A stretch of 64,000 nucleotides of DNA, taken from contig NZ_FNGY01000009.1 of the NCBI RefSeq assembly GCF_900103665.1, positions 62,001 through 126,000 on the forward strand, read 5' to 3'. Under the pieces are notes generated by a model, which worked only from the letters and a program-made list of their open reading frames with translations, searched no databases and was not told the DNA's origin. The stretch comes from Pedobacter steynii. Its GTDB lineage: Bacteria > Bacteroidota > Bacteroidia > Sphingobacteriales > Sphingobacteriaceae. The stretch's first letter is position 1, and each line of letters starts with the position of its first letter. A program made the translations under genes and the position numbers. Below are positions 8,361-17,381 of the stretch, piece after piece.

Positions 8361-9236
8361 ATGATAAAATCAATGACAGGCTTTGGTCTGGCCTCTACTG
8401 ATCATGAAAACATCAAGTTTGCAGTAGAGATTAAGTCTTTAAACAGCAAGTTTTTAGAACTCAATCTAAAACTTCCAAGGGCTTTCTCCGAAAAGGAGCT
8501 GTTATTACGCAACGTATGCAGCAAAGAAATCGAACGCGGTAAAGTCAGCGTTTCTATAAATATTGACCGCGGTGAGGAAAACCTCAAAGGAGCAACCATC
8601 AATGCCGCCTTATTGAGTAAATACTATAAGCAACTTGAAGCGATTAATGTTGATTTAGGTGCCAACTCTACGAACCTTTTGCAAGCCGTATTAACTTTTC
8701 CTGAGGTTATCAGCTACCAGGAAGAAGAGATCAATGAAAATGATTGGGATATTTTATACAGCACTTTCAATAAAGCATTGGAAAACTTCAACCAGTTCAG
8801 ACATACAGAAGGAAATGTTTTAAAAACAGATCTGGAACTGAGAATTAAAAACATACTTCAGTTTTTTGCTCAGATAGAAGTACTGGAGCCCCTGAGGATC
8901 CCTCAGATCAGGACAAGACTAAATCAGTTTCTGGAAGAAAATGTAGGGAAAATAAATGTAGATCAAAACCGACTAGAGCAGGAATTGATCTATTACATTG
9001 ATAAATTAGACATTACCGAAGAAAAAACACGTCTGAAAAGTCATTGTGATTATTTCACAGAAACTTTAAAGAGCAAAGATGCCAACGGTAAAAAACTCGG
9101 TTTCATCTCTCAGGAGATTGGCAGAGAAATCAATACTATGGGTGCTAAAGCAAATGATGCACAGATACAACAATTGGTAGTAGGGATGAAAGAAGAGCTG
9201 GAAAAAATTAAGGAACAACTATTAAACGTTTTATAA
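8361..9236 (+). CDS. yicC: YicC-family endoribonuclease
   Basis: 291 aa. E. coli YicC is an RNA endonuclease. The N-terminal signature MIKSMTGFG and the C-terminal conserved region (LKSHCDYFTETL, then KLGFISQEIGREINTMGAKAND) are present. ATG 8361 is chosen; a TTG two codons upstream lies in the promoter box and would give MHMIKS. It is first of a tight operon: gmk starts 6 bases after the stop, then nadD. The same order occurs in many Bacteroidota. Confidence 0.9.
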   Translation: MIKSMTGFGLASTDHENIKFAVEIKSLNSKFLELNLKLPRAFSEKELLLRNVCSKEIERGKVSVSINIDRGEENLKGATINAALLSKYYKQLEAINVDLGANSTNLLQAVLTFPEVISYQEEEINENDWDILYSTFNKALENFNQFRHTEGNVLKTDLELRIKNILQFFAQIEVLEPLRIPQIRTRLNQFLEENVGKINVDQNRLEQELIYYIDKLDITEEKTRLKSHCDYFTETLKSKDANGKKLGFISQEIGREINTMGAKANDAQIQQLVVGMKEELEKIKEQLLNVL

Positions 9237-9242
9237 GTACGC

Positions 9243-9815
9243 ATGACACAAGGTAAACTCATTATATTTTCTGCCCCTTCAGGAGCAGGTAAAACCACCA
9301 TCGTGAAACATCTGCTTAAGAAATTTCCGACATTAAGCTTCTCCATTTCAGCCACCACCCGTGAATCTAGAGGTGATGAAGAACATGAGAAAGACTATTA
9401 TTTTATTTCAAAAGAAGACTTTCTTCACAAAGTAGCCCATCAGGAATTTGTGGAATTTGAAGAAGTATACAACGGCACCTTTTATGGAACCTTAAGGTCT
9501 GAGATTGAAAGGATCTGGAATACAGGCAAACATGTTATTTTTGATATTGATGTAGAAGGCGGTTTACGTCTGAAACGTAAATATGAAGACGATGCACTGG
9601 CTATATTCGTTCAGCCACCCTCTTTAGAGGTCCTGAAGGAACGTTTAACCGGAAGGGGAACTGACAGCAACGAAAAACTTCAGGAACGCTTTATAAAGGC
9701 AGAAAAAGAGTTAAACTATGCAGAGAAGTTTGACGTGATCCTTAAAAATTTCGAATTGGAAACTGCCTGCAAAGAAGCAGAACAACTGGTTGGAGATTTT
9801 ATCAATAACAAGTAA
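9243..9815 (+). CDS. gmk: guanylate kinase
   Basis: 190 aa. It converts GMP and ATP to GDP and ADP. The P-loop FSAPSGAGKTTIVKHL is at about residues 9-24. The GMP-binding region SATTRESRGDEEHEKDYYF and the later FDIDVEGGLRLK follow. Normal length. It lies 6 bases downstream of yicC and 1 base upstream of nadD, so it is translated from a compact operon. Confidence 0.96.
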   Translation: MTQGKLIIFSAPSGAGKTTIVKHLLKKFPTLSFSISATTRESRGDEEHEKDYYFISKEDFLHKVAHQEFVEFEEVYNGTFYGTLRSEIERIWNTGKHVIFDIDVEGGLRLKRKYEDDALAIFVQPPSLEVLKERLTGRGTDSNEKLQERFIKAEKELNYAEKFDVILKNFELETACKEAEQLVGDFINNK

Positions 9816-9816
9816 A

Positions 9817-10389
9817 ATGAAAACAGGGTTATTCTTTGGTTCGTTCAACCCCATCCATATCGGCCACCTGGTGATTGCCAACTATATGGCTGGCTTTACC
9901 GGGCTTAAAGAAGTATGGCTGGTGGTTTCACCGCATAACCCACTGAAGAATAAAAACGGACTGACCAATATGTACGACAGGTTGGAAATGGCAAAACTGG
10001 CCACAGAAACCTCCGATCATATCAAAGTAAGTGATATAGAATTTGGCCTGCCTCAGCCCTCTTATACCGTAGATACTTTAGCTTTTCTGCAGGAAAAGTA
10101 CCCTGGAAAGGAATTTGTTCTGATCATGGGCGCCGACAACCTGTCTTCATTGAAAAAATGGAAGAATTATGAGATTCTGCTCAAAAACTACCAGATCTAC
10201 GTTTACCCCAGGCCAGGTGTTGACCTGAGCGAATGGGAAAATCATCCGGCAATCACTATTACAGAAACACCACAAATGGACATTTCTTCCACCTTTATCC
10301 GCAAAGCGTTAAAGGAAGGAAGAAATGTTCAATATTTTGTGCCGGATAAAGTCCTGGCTTTTATGGACAATAAAAACATGTACCGCTAA
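9817..10389 (+). CDS. nadD: nicotinate-nucleotide adenylyltransferase
   Basis: 190 aa. It adenylates nicotinate mononucleotide in NAD synthesis. The nucleotidyltransferase motif GSFNPIHIGH (residues 7-16) and the ISSTFIRKAL motif near residue 156 are typical. ATG 9817 is chosen because MKTGLFFGSFNP is the family N-terminus; the earlier in-frame Met lies inside gmk. It follows the gmk stop by one base. Its stop overlaps the stop of the opposite-strand methyltransferase gene. Confidence 0.93.
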   Translation: MKTGLFFGSFNPIHIGHLVIANYMAGFTGLKEVWLVVSPHNPLKNKNGLTNMYDRLEMAKLATETSDHIKVSDIEFGLPQPSYTVDTLAFLQEKYPGKEFVLIMGADNLSSLKKWKNYEILLKNYQIYVYPRPGVDLSEWENHPAITITETPQMDISSTFIRKALKEGRNVQYFVPDKVLAFMDNKNMYR

Positions 10390-11099
10390 GAAGGCCTGTA
10401 AAGCAGGAATATAGCTGGTTTTTTATGCAGGTCAATCCGCTCTTTTCTCCAAAGCGCTACAGATTGTGTCTTGATATATTCTTCTTCTGCGTTGATATTA
10501 CAAGCCACACAAAGCATAGCTTGAGGAGAACAATTCTTTAATACGTCTTCCAGTAAATGATTGTTTCTGAAAGGTGTTTCTATAAATAACTGTGTTTGTT
10601 TTTTTGCCAAAGATTGTTGCTCCAGTTCTTTGATACGCTTTCCACGCTCCACCTTGTCGATAGGTAAATAACCATGGAAAGTAAAACTCTGCCCATTGAA
10701 TCCTGACGCCATTAATGCCAGTAAAATCGAACTTGGTCCAACCAATGGAACCACTTTGATCCCTCTTCTATGTGCTTCTGCCACTATTTCCGCACCAGGA
10801 TCTGCTACTCCCGGACATCCGGCTTCGCTCATTAATCCCACATCTTTACCCGCATTCAGCTCTTTAAAATACGGAGCCAATGAAGCATTACGCTGATGTT
10901 TACCATAATCATGGATCAGCAGTTCGCTCTGCGGCAACTTCAGCCCGGCTTCTTTCAAAAACTTTCTGGCTGTTTTTTCATTCTCAACGATATAGGTATC
11001 TATTGCATTGATGGTGTCGCCTAAAAAGGGTGTAAAAGATTTCTGAGCAGCATTTTCTGCCAGAGGAACGGGAATAAGGAATAAAGTGCCTTTTTGCAT
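10386..11099 (-). CDS. SAM-dependent methyltransferase of the RsmI/tetrapyrrole methylase fold
   Basis: 237 aa. The N-terminus TLFLIPVPLAEN, the mid block GLMSEAGCPGVADPGAEIV (residues 88-106) and LVGPSSILLALMASG match the RsmI-like branch of tetrapyrrole methylases. RsmI methylates the ribose of 16S rRNA C1402. This protein is shorter and its glycine motif differs from the standard RsmI form (SDAGTP), so the exact target is uncertain. It converges tail-to-tail with nadD with overlapping stop codons and no terminator in between. Confidence 0.75.
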   Translation of the reverse strand: MQKGTLFLIPVPLAENAAQKSFTPFLGDTINAIDTYIVENEKTARKFLKEAGLKLPQSELLIHDYGKHQRNASLAPYFKELNAGKDVGLMSEAGCPGVADPGAEIVAEAHRRGIKVVPLVGPSSILLALMASGFNGQSFTFHGYLPIDKVERGKRIKELEQQSLAKKQTQLFIETPFRNNHLLEDVLKNCSPQAMLCVACNINAEEEYIKTQSVALWRKERIDLHKKPAIFLLYRPS

Positions 11100-11395
11100 A
11101 AATTTTGTTTTGTTTACAAAAGAAGAAAATAATTTCCTGGAAAGAGCAACTCAACACATTTAATATTCCATCAGAACCAGAATAAAACACTTAAACCAAA
11201 AAGTTTTAAATTATTTTTTCGTAAATTACCTATTCGCCAACAGATTAAATATCGGCATATACCGCTCTTAAACCAATATAATTATGCAAGATCGCATAAT
11301 CGTAATGTAATATTCCTAAAGCAGTTTAAACTTTTCTCATTCTTTGGAACTCAAATTGTTATATAAAAAGCGTTAGGTAAATTAAACACACACAA
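11100..11395. other. intergenic region, nothing firm
   Basis: 296 AT-rich bases between the divergent RsmI-like and DUF6600 genes. It must hold promoters for both, but I found no convincing TAnnTTTG/TTG pair, hairpin or short gene. Confidence 0.4.
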
Positions 11396-12835
11396 ATGAA
11401 AAATTTAATCAAATTACCGGCAATTGTGCTGGGGCTCATGCTCCTGATGACCGGAACTGCGCAGCGCGTTATGGCACAAGACGACGACGTTTCGCTCCAA
11501 TCTTTTTATGACGAGCTTTCCCCTTATGGCACCTGGATTCAGGATCCTCAATACGGATACGTATGGAGACCAGATGTAGAACAGGACGATTTCAGACCTT
11601 ATTATAGCAACGGACGATGGGCAATGACAGAATACGGCAATACCTGGGTATCCAATTACGATTGGGGATGGGCTCCTTTCCACTATGGAAGATGGGTCTA
11701 TAACCGCTACAGACAATGGATATGGATTCCTGATACCGTTTGGGGACCTGCATGGGTAAGCTGGAGAAGTGGTGGTGGCTATTATGGATGGGCGCCAATG
11801 GGACCAAGTATCAACATAAATATCAATTTCGGAATTCCGGACAACTGGTGGGTGTTTATTCCTCAACGTAATATCTATTATGATAGTTTCCCAAGGTATT
11901 ATTCCCGTAGAAATGTGACCATTATTCACAATACAACGATCATCAATAATACCTACGAAAGAAACAGACGTACTTATTATACAGGACCAAGAGTTGACGA
12001 TGTAAGACGTGCAACCAGAAGCGATGTTCAGATTTACAATGTAAACAGAACCAGCAGATCCGGTAGAACAGAGCTCAGAGGTAATGACCTGAACATTTAT
12101 AATCCAAGAAGCTCCAGGGCCGACAGGGGAAGTGTACAGGGACCAAGAGATGCGGTTCGTGGTGACGCGAATCTGACCAGGCCCAACGGCTCTGTAGCAG
12201 TAGACCGTAGTTCAAGATCAGACCGTGGCACGACTACAGGAACAGGTAGAAATACCTTCGGAGATCGTGGTGAAAGACCAGACCGCGGAACAACCGATCG
12301 TAGAAATCCAGCGAATAACAACCGTGCGGAAAGGACAAATAACCGTTCTGAAGGGATAGTTAACCCATCAAGGGATAACAATCCGTCAAGAGAGAACAAT
12401 ACAGGAAACAGAACTGAAGGAAGGGCAAGCAGAGAAAACAACAGATTTGGAAATCCGGCCGACAGGAATACAGAGGTAATGCCGGTAAGACCTGACCGAA
12501 GCAGCTCCAGAGAAAGTCGCCAGGAAAGAACGCAACCAACACCTCAGGCACAGCCAAGTCCTCAACCGATGCCAGCGCAACCACAGCAAAGGCCTCAACG
12601 TGAAGAGAGAAGAGCAGAACCTCAGTATAGACAAGAGCGTCCTCAACCTCAGCCACAACCTCAAAGGATGGAAAGACAAGAGCGCTCACAGCCTCAGCCT
12701 CAGGCCCAGCCACAGAGAATGGAAAGGCAGGAACGACAGAGCGCACCTCCGGCCCGTTCTGAAGGCAGAGGTAGCGGAGAAAGCAGAGGCAACGGATCCG
12801 AAAACGGAAGATCTTCAAGAGCAGGAAGAGGTTAA
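11396..12835 (+). CDS. secreted DUF6600-type protein with disordered Arg/Gln/Pro-rich tail
   Basis: 479 aa. A signal peptide (VLGLMLLMTGTAQRVMAQ) is followed at residues 30-160 by Trp/Tyr/Gly-rich YXWGXW-like repeats (SPYGTWIQDPQYGYVWRP, GWAPFHYGRWVY, GWAPMGPS) typical of DUF6600 surface proteins. From about residue 190 to the end it is low complexity: first Arg/Asp/Asn-rich with DRGT units, then Gln/Pro-rich with a repeated RMERQER unit. No enzyme motif. Probably an envelope or extracellular structural protein. It is monocistronic, with a strong terminator 20 bases after the stop. Confidence 0.7.
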   Translation: MKNLIKLPAIVLGLMLLMTGTAQRVMAQDDDVSLQSFYDELSPYGTWIQDPQYGYVWRPDVEQDDFRPYYSNGRWAMTEYGNTWVSNYDWGWAPFHYGRWVYNRYRQWIWIPDTVWGPAWVSWRSGGGYYGWAPMGPSINININFGIPDNWWVFIPQRNIYYDSFPRYYSRRNVTIIHNTTIINNTYERNRRTYYTGPRVDDVRRATRSDVQIYNVNRTSRSGRTELRGNDLNIYNPRSSRADRGSVQGPRDAVRGDANLTRPNGSVAVDRSSRSDRGTTTGTGRNTFGDRGERPDRGTTDRRNPANNNRAERTNNRSEGIVNPSRDNNPSRENNTGNRTEGRASRENNRFGNPADRNTEVMPVRPDRSSSRESRQERTQPTPQAQPSPQPMPAQPQQRPQREERRAEPQYRQERPQPQPQPQRMERQERSQPQPQAQPQRMERQERQSAPPARSEGRGSGESRGNGSENGRSSRAGRG

Positions 12836-12851
12836 TTCCCAGCTCAGTTAT

Positions 12852-12886
12852 AAAAAACCGGCCATCTGATGGCCGGTTTTTCTTTT
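12852..12886. terminator. rho-independent terminator after the DUF6600 gene
   Basis: AAAACCGGCCAT pairs with ATGGCCGGTTTT around CTG, followed by a T-rich stretch; A-runs on the left could make it work on both strands. Confidence 0.85.
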
Positions 12887-12910
12887 TAGCCCTCTTTTAT
12901 ATATTATAAT

Positions 12911-12918
12911 TATCTTTG
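12911..12918 (+). promoter_or_regulatory. -7 box of prfC
   Basis: TATCTTTG, 33 bases before the prfC ATG, matches the Bacteroidota -7 consensus exactly. Confidence 0.6.
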
Positions 12919-12951
12919 CAGCCTCATCAAGCACAACAGGCTTAATTCTTT

Positions 12952-14532
12952 ATGATTCACCCAGAAATAGAAAAACGAAAAACATTCGCTATTATCAGTC
13001 ACCCCGATGCAGGTAAAACTACACTTACAGAAAAGTTTTTACTCTTTGGAGGAGCAATAAATACGGCCGGAGCGGTTAAACGTAACAAGGCCAGCCAAAG
13101 CAATACTTCCGATTTTATGGAAATTGAGAAGCAGCGTGGAATCTCCGTAGCTACTTCTGTAATGGGCTTTGAATACAACGGCAAACGCATCAACATATTG
13201 GATACTCCTGGCCACAAGGATTTTGCTGAAGATACCTACCGTACTTTATCTGCAGTAGACAGCGTAATTCTGGTGGTCGACTGTGTGAAGGGAGTCGAAG
13301 AGCAGACCGAAAAATTAATGGCAGTCTGCAGAATGCGAAATACCCCGGTAATTATCTTTATCAATAAGATGGACAGGGAAGGAAAAGATGCTTTTGACCT
13401 GCTTGACGAGATCGAAAGCAAACTGAGCATCAGCCTTTGTCCGCTTTCCTGGCCAATAGGCCAGGGACATACTTTTAAAGGAGTATACAGCATTTACAAC
13501 AAACATCTCAACCTTTTTGAGGCCGATAAAACAAAAATCAGCGCCCCTGTAATTGAGGTCAGTGATCTGAATGACCCGAATCTGAGCAATTTCTTAAAGC
13601 CAAAAGAACTCGATGGACTAAAATCTGACCTGGAACTGGTAGACGGTGTATATGGACAGATTGATAAAAGCATGTATATCGAAGGATTACTTGCTCCTGT
13701 ATTTTTTGGAAGTGCCATCAATAACTTCGGGATTAAAGAACTGTTAGATACCTTCGTCCAAATCGCACCAAGCCCAAAAAGCAGAGAAGCAGAACAGCGC
13801 GAAGTATTGGTAAATGAGAAGAATTTTACCGGATTTGTATTTAAAATCCATGCCAACTTAGATCCTAAACACCGCGACCGCATCGCCTTTTTGAGAATCT
13901 GCTCCGGTAAATTTGAGCGTAATAAATTCTATTTCCATACCCGTCAGAATAAAAAACTGAAATTCTCCAATCCAATGGATTTCATGGCCAACGAAAAAAG
14001 TATCGTTGAAGAAGCCTGGCCTGGAGATGTGGTCGGATTATATGATAGTGGAAACTTTAAAATCGGCGATACACTTACAGAAGGAGAACAGTTGCAATTT
14101 AAAGGCATTCCGAGCTTCTCTCCTGAAATATTTAAAGAAGTAGAGAACAGAGATCCACTTCGCACGAAACAGCTGGAAAAAGGCATACAACAGCTCACAG
14201 AAGAAGGTGTTGCTCAATTGTTCACGGCCCAACCAGGTAACCGTAAAATTATTGGTGCAGTAGGTGAACTTCAATTTGAAGTAATTGCATTCCGCCTGGA
14301 GCATGAATACGGTGCAAAAGCACATTTCCGTACCTTAAGCTATGGCAGGTCTAACTGGGTAACCTCAACAGATAAAAAGAAATTAGAAGAGTTCCTGAAA
14401 CGAAAACAACAACATATTGGGGAAGATAAAGATGGTAATCCGGTGTTCCTTGCCGATAACGACTTCATGATCAATATGACCATGCGTGATTATCCGGACA
14501 TTCAGTTCCACAAAACTTCTGAATTTAAATAA
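12952..14532 (+). CDS. prfC: peptide chain release factor 3
   Basis: 526 aa. A translational GTPase that removes RF1/RF2 from the ribosome. G1 is SHPDAGKTTLTEKFL (about residues 16-30), G3 is DTPGHKDF, G4 is INKMDREGKD. The switch region has QRGISVATSVMGF. The C-terminal RF3 domain (AQLFTAQPGNRKIIGAVGEL) distinguishes it from EF-G and TypA. Its own promoter and a terminator frame it as a single-gene unit. Confidence 0.96.
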   Translation: MIHPEIEKRKTFAIISHPDAGKTTLTEKFLLFGGAINTAGAVKRNKASQSNTSDFMEIEKQRGISVATSVMGFEYNGKRINILDTPGHKDFAEDTYRTLSAVDSVILVVDCVKGVEEQTEKLMAVCRMRNTPVIIFINKMDREGKDAFDLLDEIESKLSISLCPLSWPIGQGHTFKGVYSIYNKHLNLFEADKTKISAPVIEVSDLNDPNLSNFLKPKELDGLKSDLELVDGVYGQIDKSMYIEGLLAPVFFGSAINNFGIKELLDTFVQIAPSPKSREAEQREVLVNEKNFTGFVFKIHANLDPKHRDRIAFLRICSGKFERNKFYFHTRQNKKLKFSNPMDFMANEKSIVEEAWPGDVVGLYDSGNFKIGDTLTEGEQLQFKGIPSFSPEIFKEVENRDPLRTKQLEKGIQQLTEEGVAQLFTAQPGNRKIIGAVGELQFEVIAFRLEHEYGAKAHFRTLSYGRSNWVTSTDKKKLEEFLKRKQQHIGEDKDGNPVFLADNDFMINMTMRDYPDIQFHKTSEFK

Positions 14533-14570
14533 AAAAAGGCTGCCAGATGATTTTATCTGGCAGCCTTTTT
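14533..14570. terminator. bidirectional terminator between prfC and the aminotransferase gene
   Basis: AAAAAGGCTGCCAGAT pairs with ATCTGGCAGCCTTTTT around a six-base loop, serving both convergent genes. Confidence 0.9.
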
Positions 14571-14586
14571 CATTACCTAAGTTTCT

Positions 14587-15840
14587 TTATTTCAATTTGC
14601 TCAATGCTGCTTTTATTCTTGGAATCATTTTCTGAATATCGCTCAGAGAACATCCGCCAACCGATGCACGGAACCAGGCAACAGATTCGTCTGTTCCAAA
14701 AGCAGAGAATGGAACCAGGGCTGTTTGTGCTTCTTTAATCAAGTAAAAATTAACATCTGCACTGTTCTTCAACAAATCTCCCGAAGGCGTAGTCTTACCG
14801 ATATAATCGATCTTAAGCGTCAGGTAAATCGCTCCCATAGGAACCACTGCGTCTACTGCAAAGCCTTCCGCTTTTAATGCCTGAAAACCATTGTACAGCG
14901 TATCCAAACTTTCCTGAACCTGCATTTTAAAGGCATTCAAAAACTGATCTACCAGTTCATTATTTCCAAAATATTTGGCGACAGCCACCTGTTCGGCTTT
15001 AGGTGCCCAGGCTCCGATATGTCCCAATAAAGATTTCATCTTACCTACAACCTTTTCAGGTCCGAATGCCCATCCTACACGTACTCCTGTAGCAGATAAA
15101 CATTTAGAAATCCCATCAATATAGATCACATAATCTTTCAGTTCCGGACGTAAACTTACCGGGTTAATGTGCTCTTTTCCAAATGTCAGTAAAGAGTAGA
15201 TCTGATCATACATGATGTATAATGGTTTCTCATCCACTCCCCTGCATTCATTCTCTTCGATCACCAAATCACAGATTTCTTCCAGTTGCTCCTGGCTGAA
15301 CATTGTTCCTGTAGGGTTCAAAGGAGAACACAAGGCCAATAACGTTGCCCCTTTCAAATAAGGCTTTAGCTGTGCTCCCGTTGGCATAAAATTATTCTCC
15401 ACAGTCGTTTCTACCGCAATTCCTTTAGCAGAAGAAAGGTGACAATAGTGGTTGTTATTCCATGATGGTGCAGGGTAGATCACCTTATCTCCGGGATCTA
15501 CCAGGGCCAGATACGTTGCATAGATTAGCGGACGTGAACCACCAGCTACCAAAATATCCTGTGTGGTATAAGAAAGCGCGTATCTGCTTTTCAAAACTTC
15601 TACCACCGTCTCACGTAAAGCTAAAATACCGTCTGCAGGAGGGTAATTGGTATGGTTATGATGATAAGCATCAATAATTTCATCCCTCAATTCTGCCGGA
15701 ATAGGAAAAATTGAAGGATCAAAATCACCGATGGTCAGATTGGCAATCTCTGCACCCTTTCGCTTCAGTTCATTTACTTCGTTTCCAATTTTAATGATTT
15801 CCGAGCCGATAAGCGTGTTTGCTAATACTGATACATTCAT
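14587..15840 (-). CDS. pyridoxal-phosphate aminotransferase, class I/II
   Basis: 417 aa. A fold-type I aminotransferase: substrate/cofactor segments NLTIGDFDP, SPLNPTGTMFS (about residues 171-181) and the PLP Schiff-base lysine in DGISKCLSATGVRVGW (Lys near residue 246). The C-terminal FRASVGG has the carboxylate-binding Arg. It is of the aspartate/aromatic aminotransferase type; the amino donor cannot be fixed from sequence. It lies 26 bases downstream of argH on the same strand, so it is probably co-transcribed and may serve glutamate supply, but this is inference. Confidence 0.85.
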   Translation of the reverse strand: MNVSVLANTLIGSEIIKIGNEVNELKRKGAEIANLTIGDFDPSIFPIPAELRDEIIDAYHHNHTNYPPADGILALRETVVEVLKSRYALSYTTQDILVAGGSRPLIYATYLALVDPGDKVIYPAPSWNNNHYCHLSSAKGIAVETTVENNFMPTGAQLKPYLKGATLLALCSPLNPTGTMFSQEQLEEICDLVIEENECRGVDEKPLYIMYDQIYSLLTFGKEHINPVSLRPELKDYVIYIDGISKCLSATGVRVGWAFGPEKVVGKMKSLLGHIGAWAPKAEQVAVAKYFGNNELVDQFLNAFKMQVQESLDTLYNGFQALKAEGFAVDAVVPMGAIYLTLKIDYIGKTTPSGDLLKNSADVNFYLIKEAQTALVPFSAFGTDESVAWFRASVGGCSLSDIQKMIPRIKAALSKLK

Positions 15841-15866
15841 TTTTTTGATTTTTATTTATTAATGGA

Positions 15867-17198
15867 TTAAGCCAGCAATTTTTCAATTGCATCGGTAGTT
15901 TTCTCAAATTTAAACTGCGAAAGAATTTCTTGCATCATCCCTTCAATCTCCGGATTACATAGATTTCCAATACTGCCCTCATGCGTATGATTCACCTTAG
16001 TTGAAGGAGAAAAAGTACCGTTCTCTATCGTTTCACCAACAATTTTATAGGCCTCTCTAAAAGGAATCCCCTTTAAAGCAAGCTCATTCACTACTTCAAC
16101 GCTAAACAAGTAAGCATATTTCTTATCTGCAAGAATATCATCTTTGATCCTGATGTGCTGCAACATATAAGTTGTCATTTCCAGGCATTCATTCAACGAT
16201 GTGATCGCAGGGAAAAGGTTTTCTTTCAGCAACTGCAAGTCACGATGATAGCCGGAAGGTAAGTTAGTGGTCATCATCGCAATTTCATTCGGCAAAGCCT
16301 GAATTTTGTTGCACCTGGAACGGATGAGTTCAAAAACATCAGGATTCTTTTTATGCGGCATGATGCTCGAGCCGGTTGTCAGTTCATCCGGAAAGCTGAT
16401 AAATCCAAAGTTCTGATTGATAAACAGGCAAACATCCATCGCCATTTTGGCTAAAGAAGCAGCAACCGAAGACATCGCCTGTCCAAGGATACGCTCTGTT
16501 TTACCCCTGCCCATCTGTGCATAAACTACATTATAATTTAAGTTTTCAAAACCCAGTAATTGAGTAGTCATCGTTCTGTTTAAAGGGAAAGAAGAGCCAT
16601 AGCCAGCTGCCGAACCCAAAGGATTCTTATTACAAATCTTATAGGCGGCGAGCATCAGTTCCATATCATCCACAAGGCTCTCTGCATAAGCACCGAACCA
16701 CAGTCCAAAAGAAGAAGGCATCGCAATCTGAAGGTGCGTATACCCCGGAAGTAATTTATCTTTATGTGTATTGCTCAGCTCGATCAGTTGTGTAAAAAGA
16801 GCCGTTGTATTTCCAACCATTTCTTCAATGCAACTTCTGAAATAAAGTTTCAGATCTACCAGAACCTGGTCATTACGGGAGCGTCCGCTATGGATTTTTT
16901 TACCGGCATCACCAATGCGCTGTGTCAATAACCATTCTACCTGTGAGTGTACGTCTTCTACCGTATCCTCAATAGTAAATTTTCCGGCTTCAATATCCGC
17001 ATAAATATTTTTGAGTTCTTTTTGAATCGAAACCAGTTCTTCAGCGGTTAACAATCCAATACTTTCCAGCATTTCTACATGGGCTAAAGAGCCTAAAACA
17101 TCAAAAGCTGCCATTTGCAAATCCAGCTCCCTGTCTTTGCCTACGGTAAAAGTTTCTATATCTTTATTTACGTCTACGTTTTTTTGCCAAATCTTCAT
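15867..17198 (-). CDS. argH: argininosuccinate lyase
   Basis: 443 aa. The last step of arginine synthesis, splitting argininosuccinate into arginine and fumarate. The superfamily signature GSSIMPHKKNPDVFELIR is present near residue 275, together with HSGRSRNDQV and the mid-region TTQLLG. The start ATG 17198 agrees with the usual N-terminus (MKIWQKN). It has its own promoter and is separated from the rest of the arginine cluster by an opposite-strand S9 peptidase gene. Confidence 0.96.
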   Translation of the reverse strand: MKIWQKNVDVNKDIETFTVGKDRELDLQMAAFDVLGSLAHVEMLESIGLLTAEELVSIQKELKNIYADIEAGKFTIEDTVEDVHSQVEWLLTQRIGDAGKKIHSGRSRNDQVLVDLKLYFRSCIEEMVGNTTALFTQLIELSNTHKDKLLPGYTHLQIAMPSSFGLWFGAYAESLVDDMELMLAAYKICNKNPLGSAAGYGSSFPLNRTMTTQLLGFENLNYNVVYAQMGRGKTERILGQAMSSVAASLAKMAMDVCLFINQNFGFISFPDELTTGSSIMPHKKNPDVFELIRSRCNKIQALPNEIAMMTTNLPSGYHRDLQLLKENLFPAITSLNECLEMTTYMLQHIRIKDDILADKKYAYLFSVEVVNELALKGIPFREAYKIVGETIENGTFSPSTKVNHTHEGSIGNLCNPEIEGMMQEILSQFKFEKTTDAIEKLLA

Positions 17199-17243
17199 TT
17201 ATCAATCTATTGTTTAGGCCCTTTAAGGGTTAGAGGTATTTTG

Positions 17244-17251
17244 CAAAAATA
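17244..17251 (-). promoter_or_regulatory. -7 box of argH
   Basis: On the minus strand TATTTTTG, 45 bases upstream of the argH ATG. The leader contains the 11-bp palindrome CCCTTTAAGGG, a possible operator or small hairpin. Confidence 0.5.
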
Positions 17252-17381
17252 CAATAATTACGATAGAATGAAGGATAAACCAGCAAGAGCTTAAACGCAA
17301 TTATGTTGCATAATATTCTTGTTATATTCAAAATATATTCAACTAAATCAATATTTTAGCAAAAAATCCACAAACTTATAT

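Noticed and set aside
9790..9816. Longer start for nadD giving nine extra residues
   Set aside because: It lies inside gmk; the ATG at 9817 gives the conserved MKTGLFFGSFNP start and follows the gmk stop by one base.
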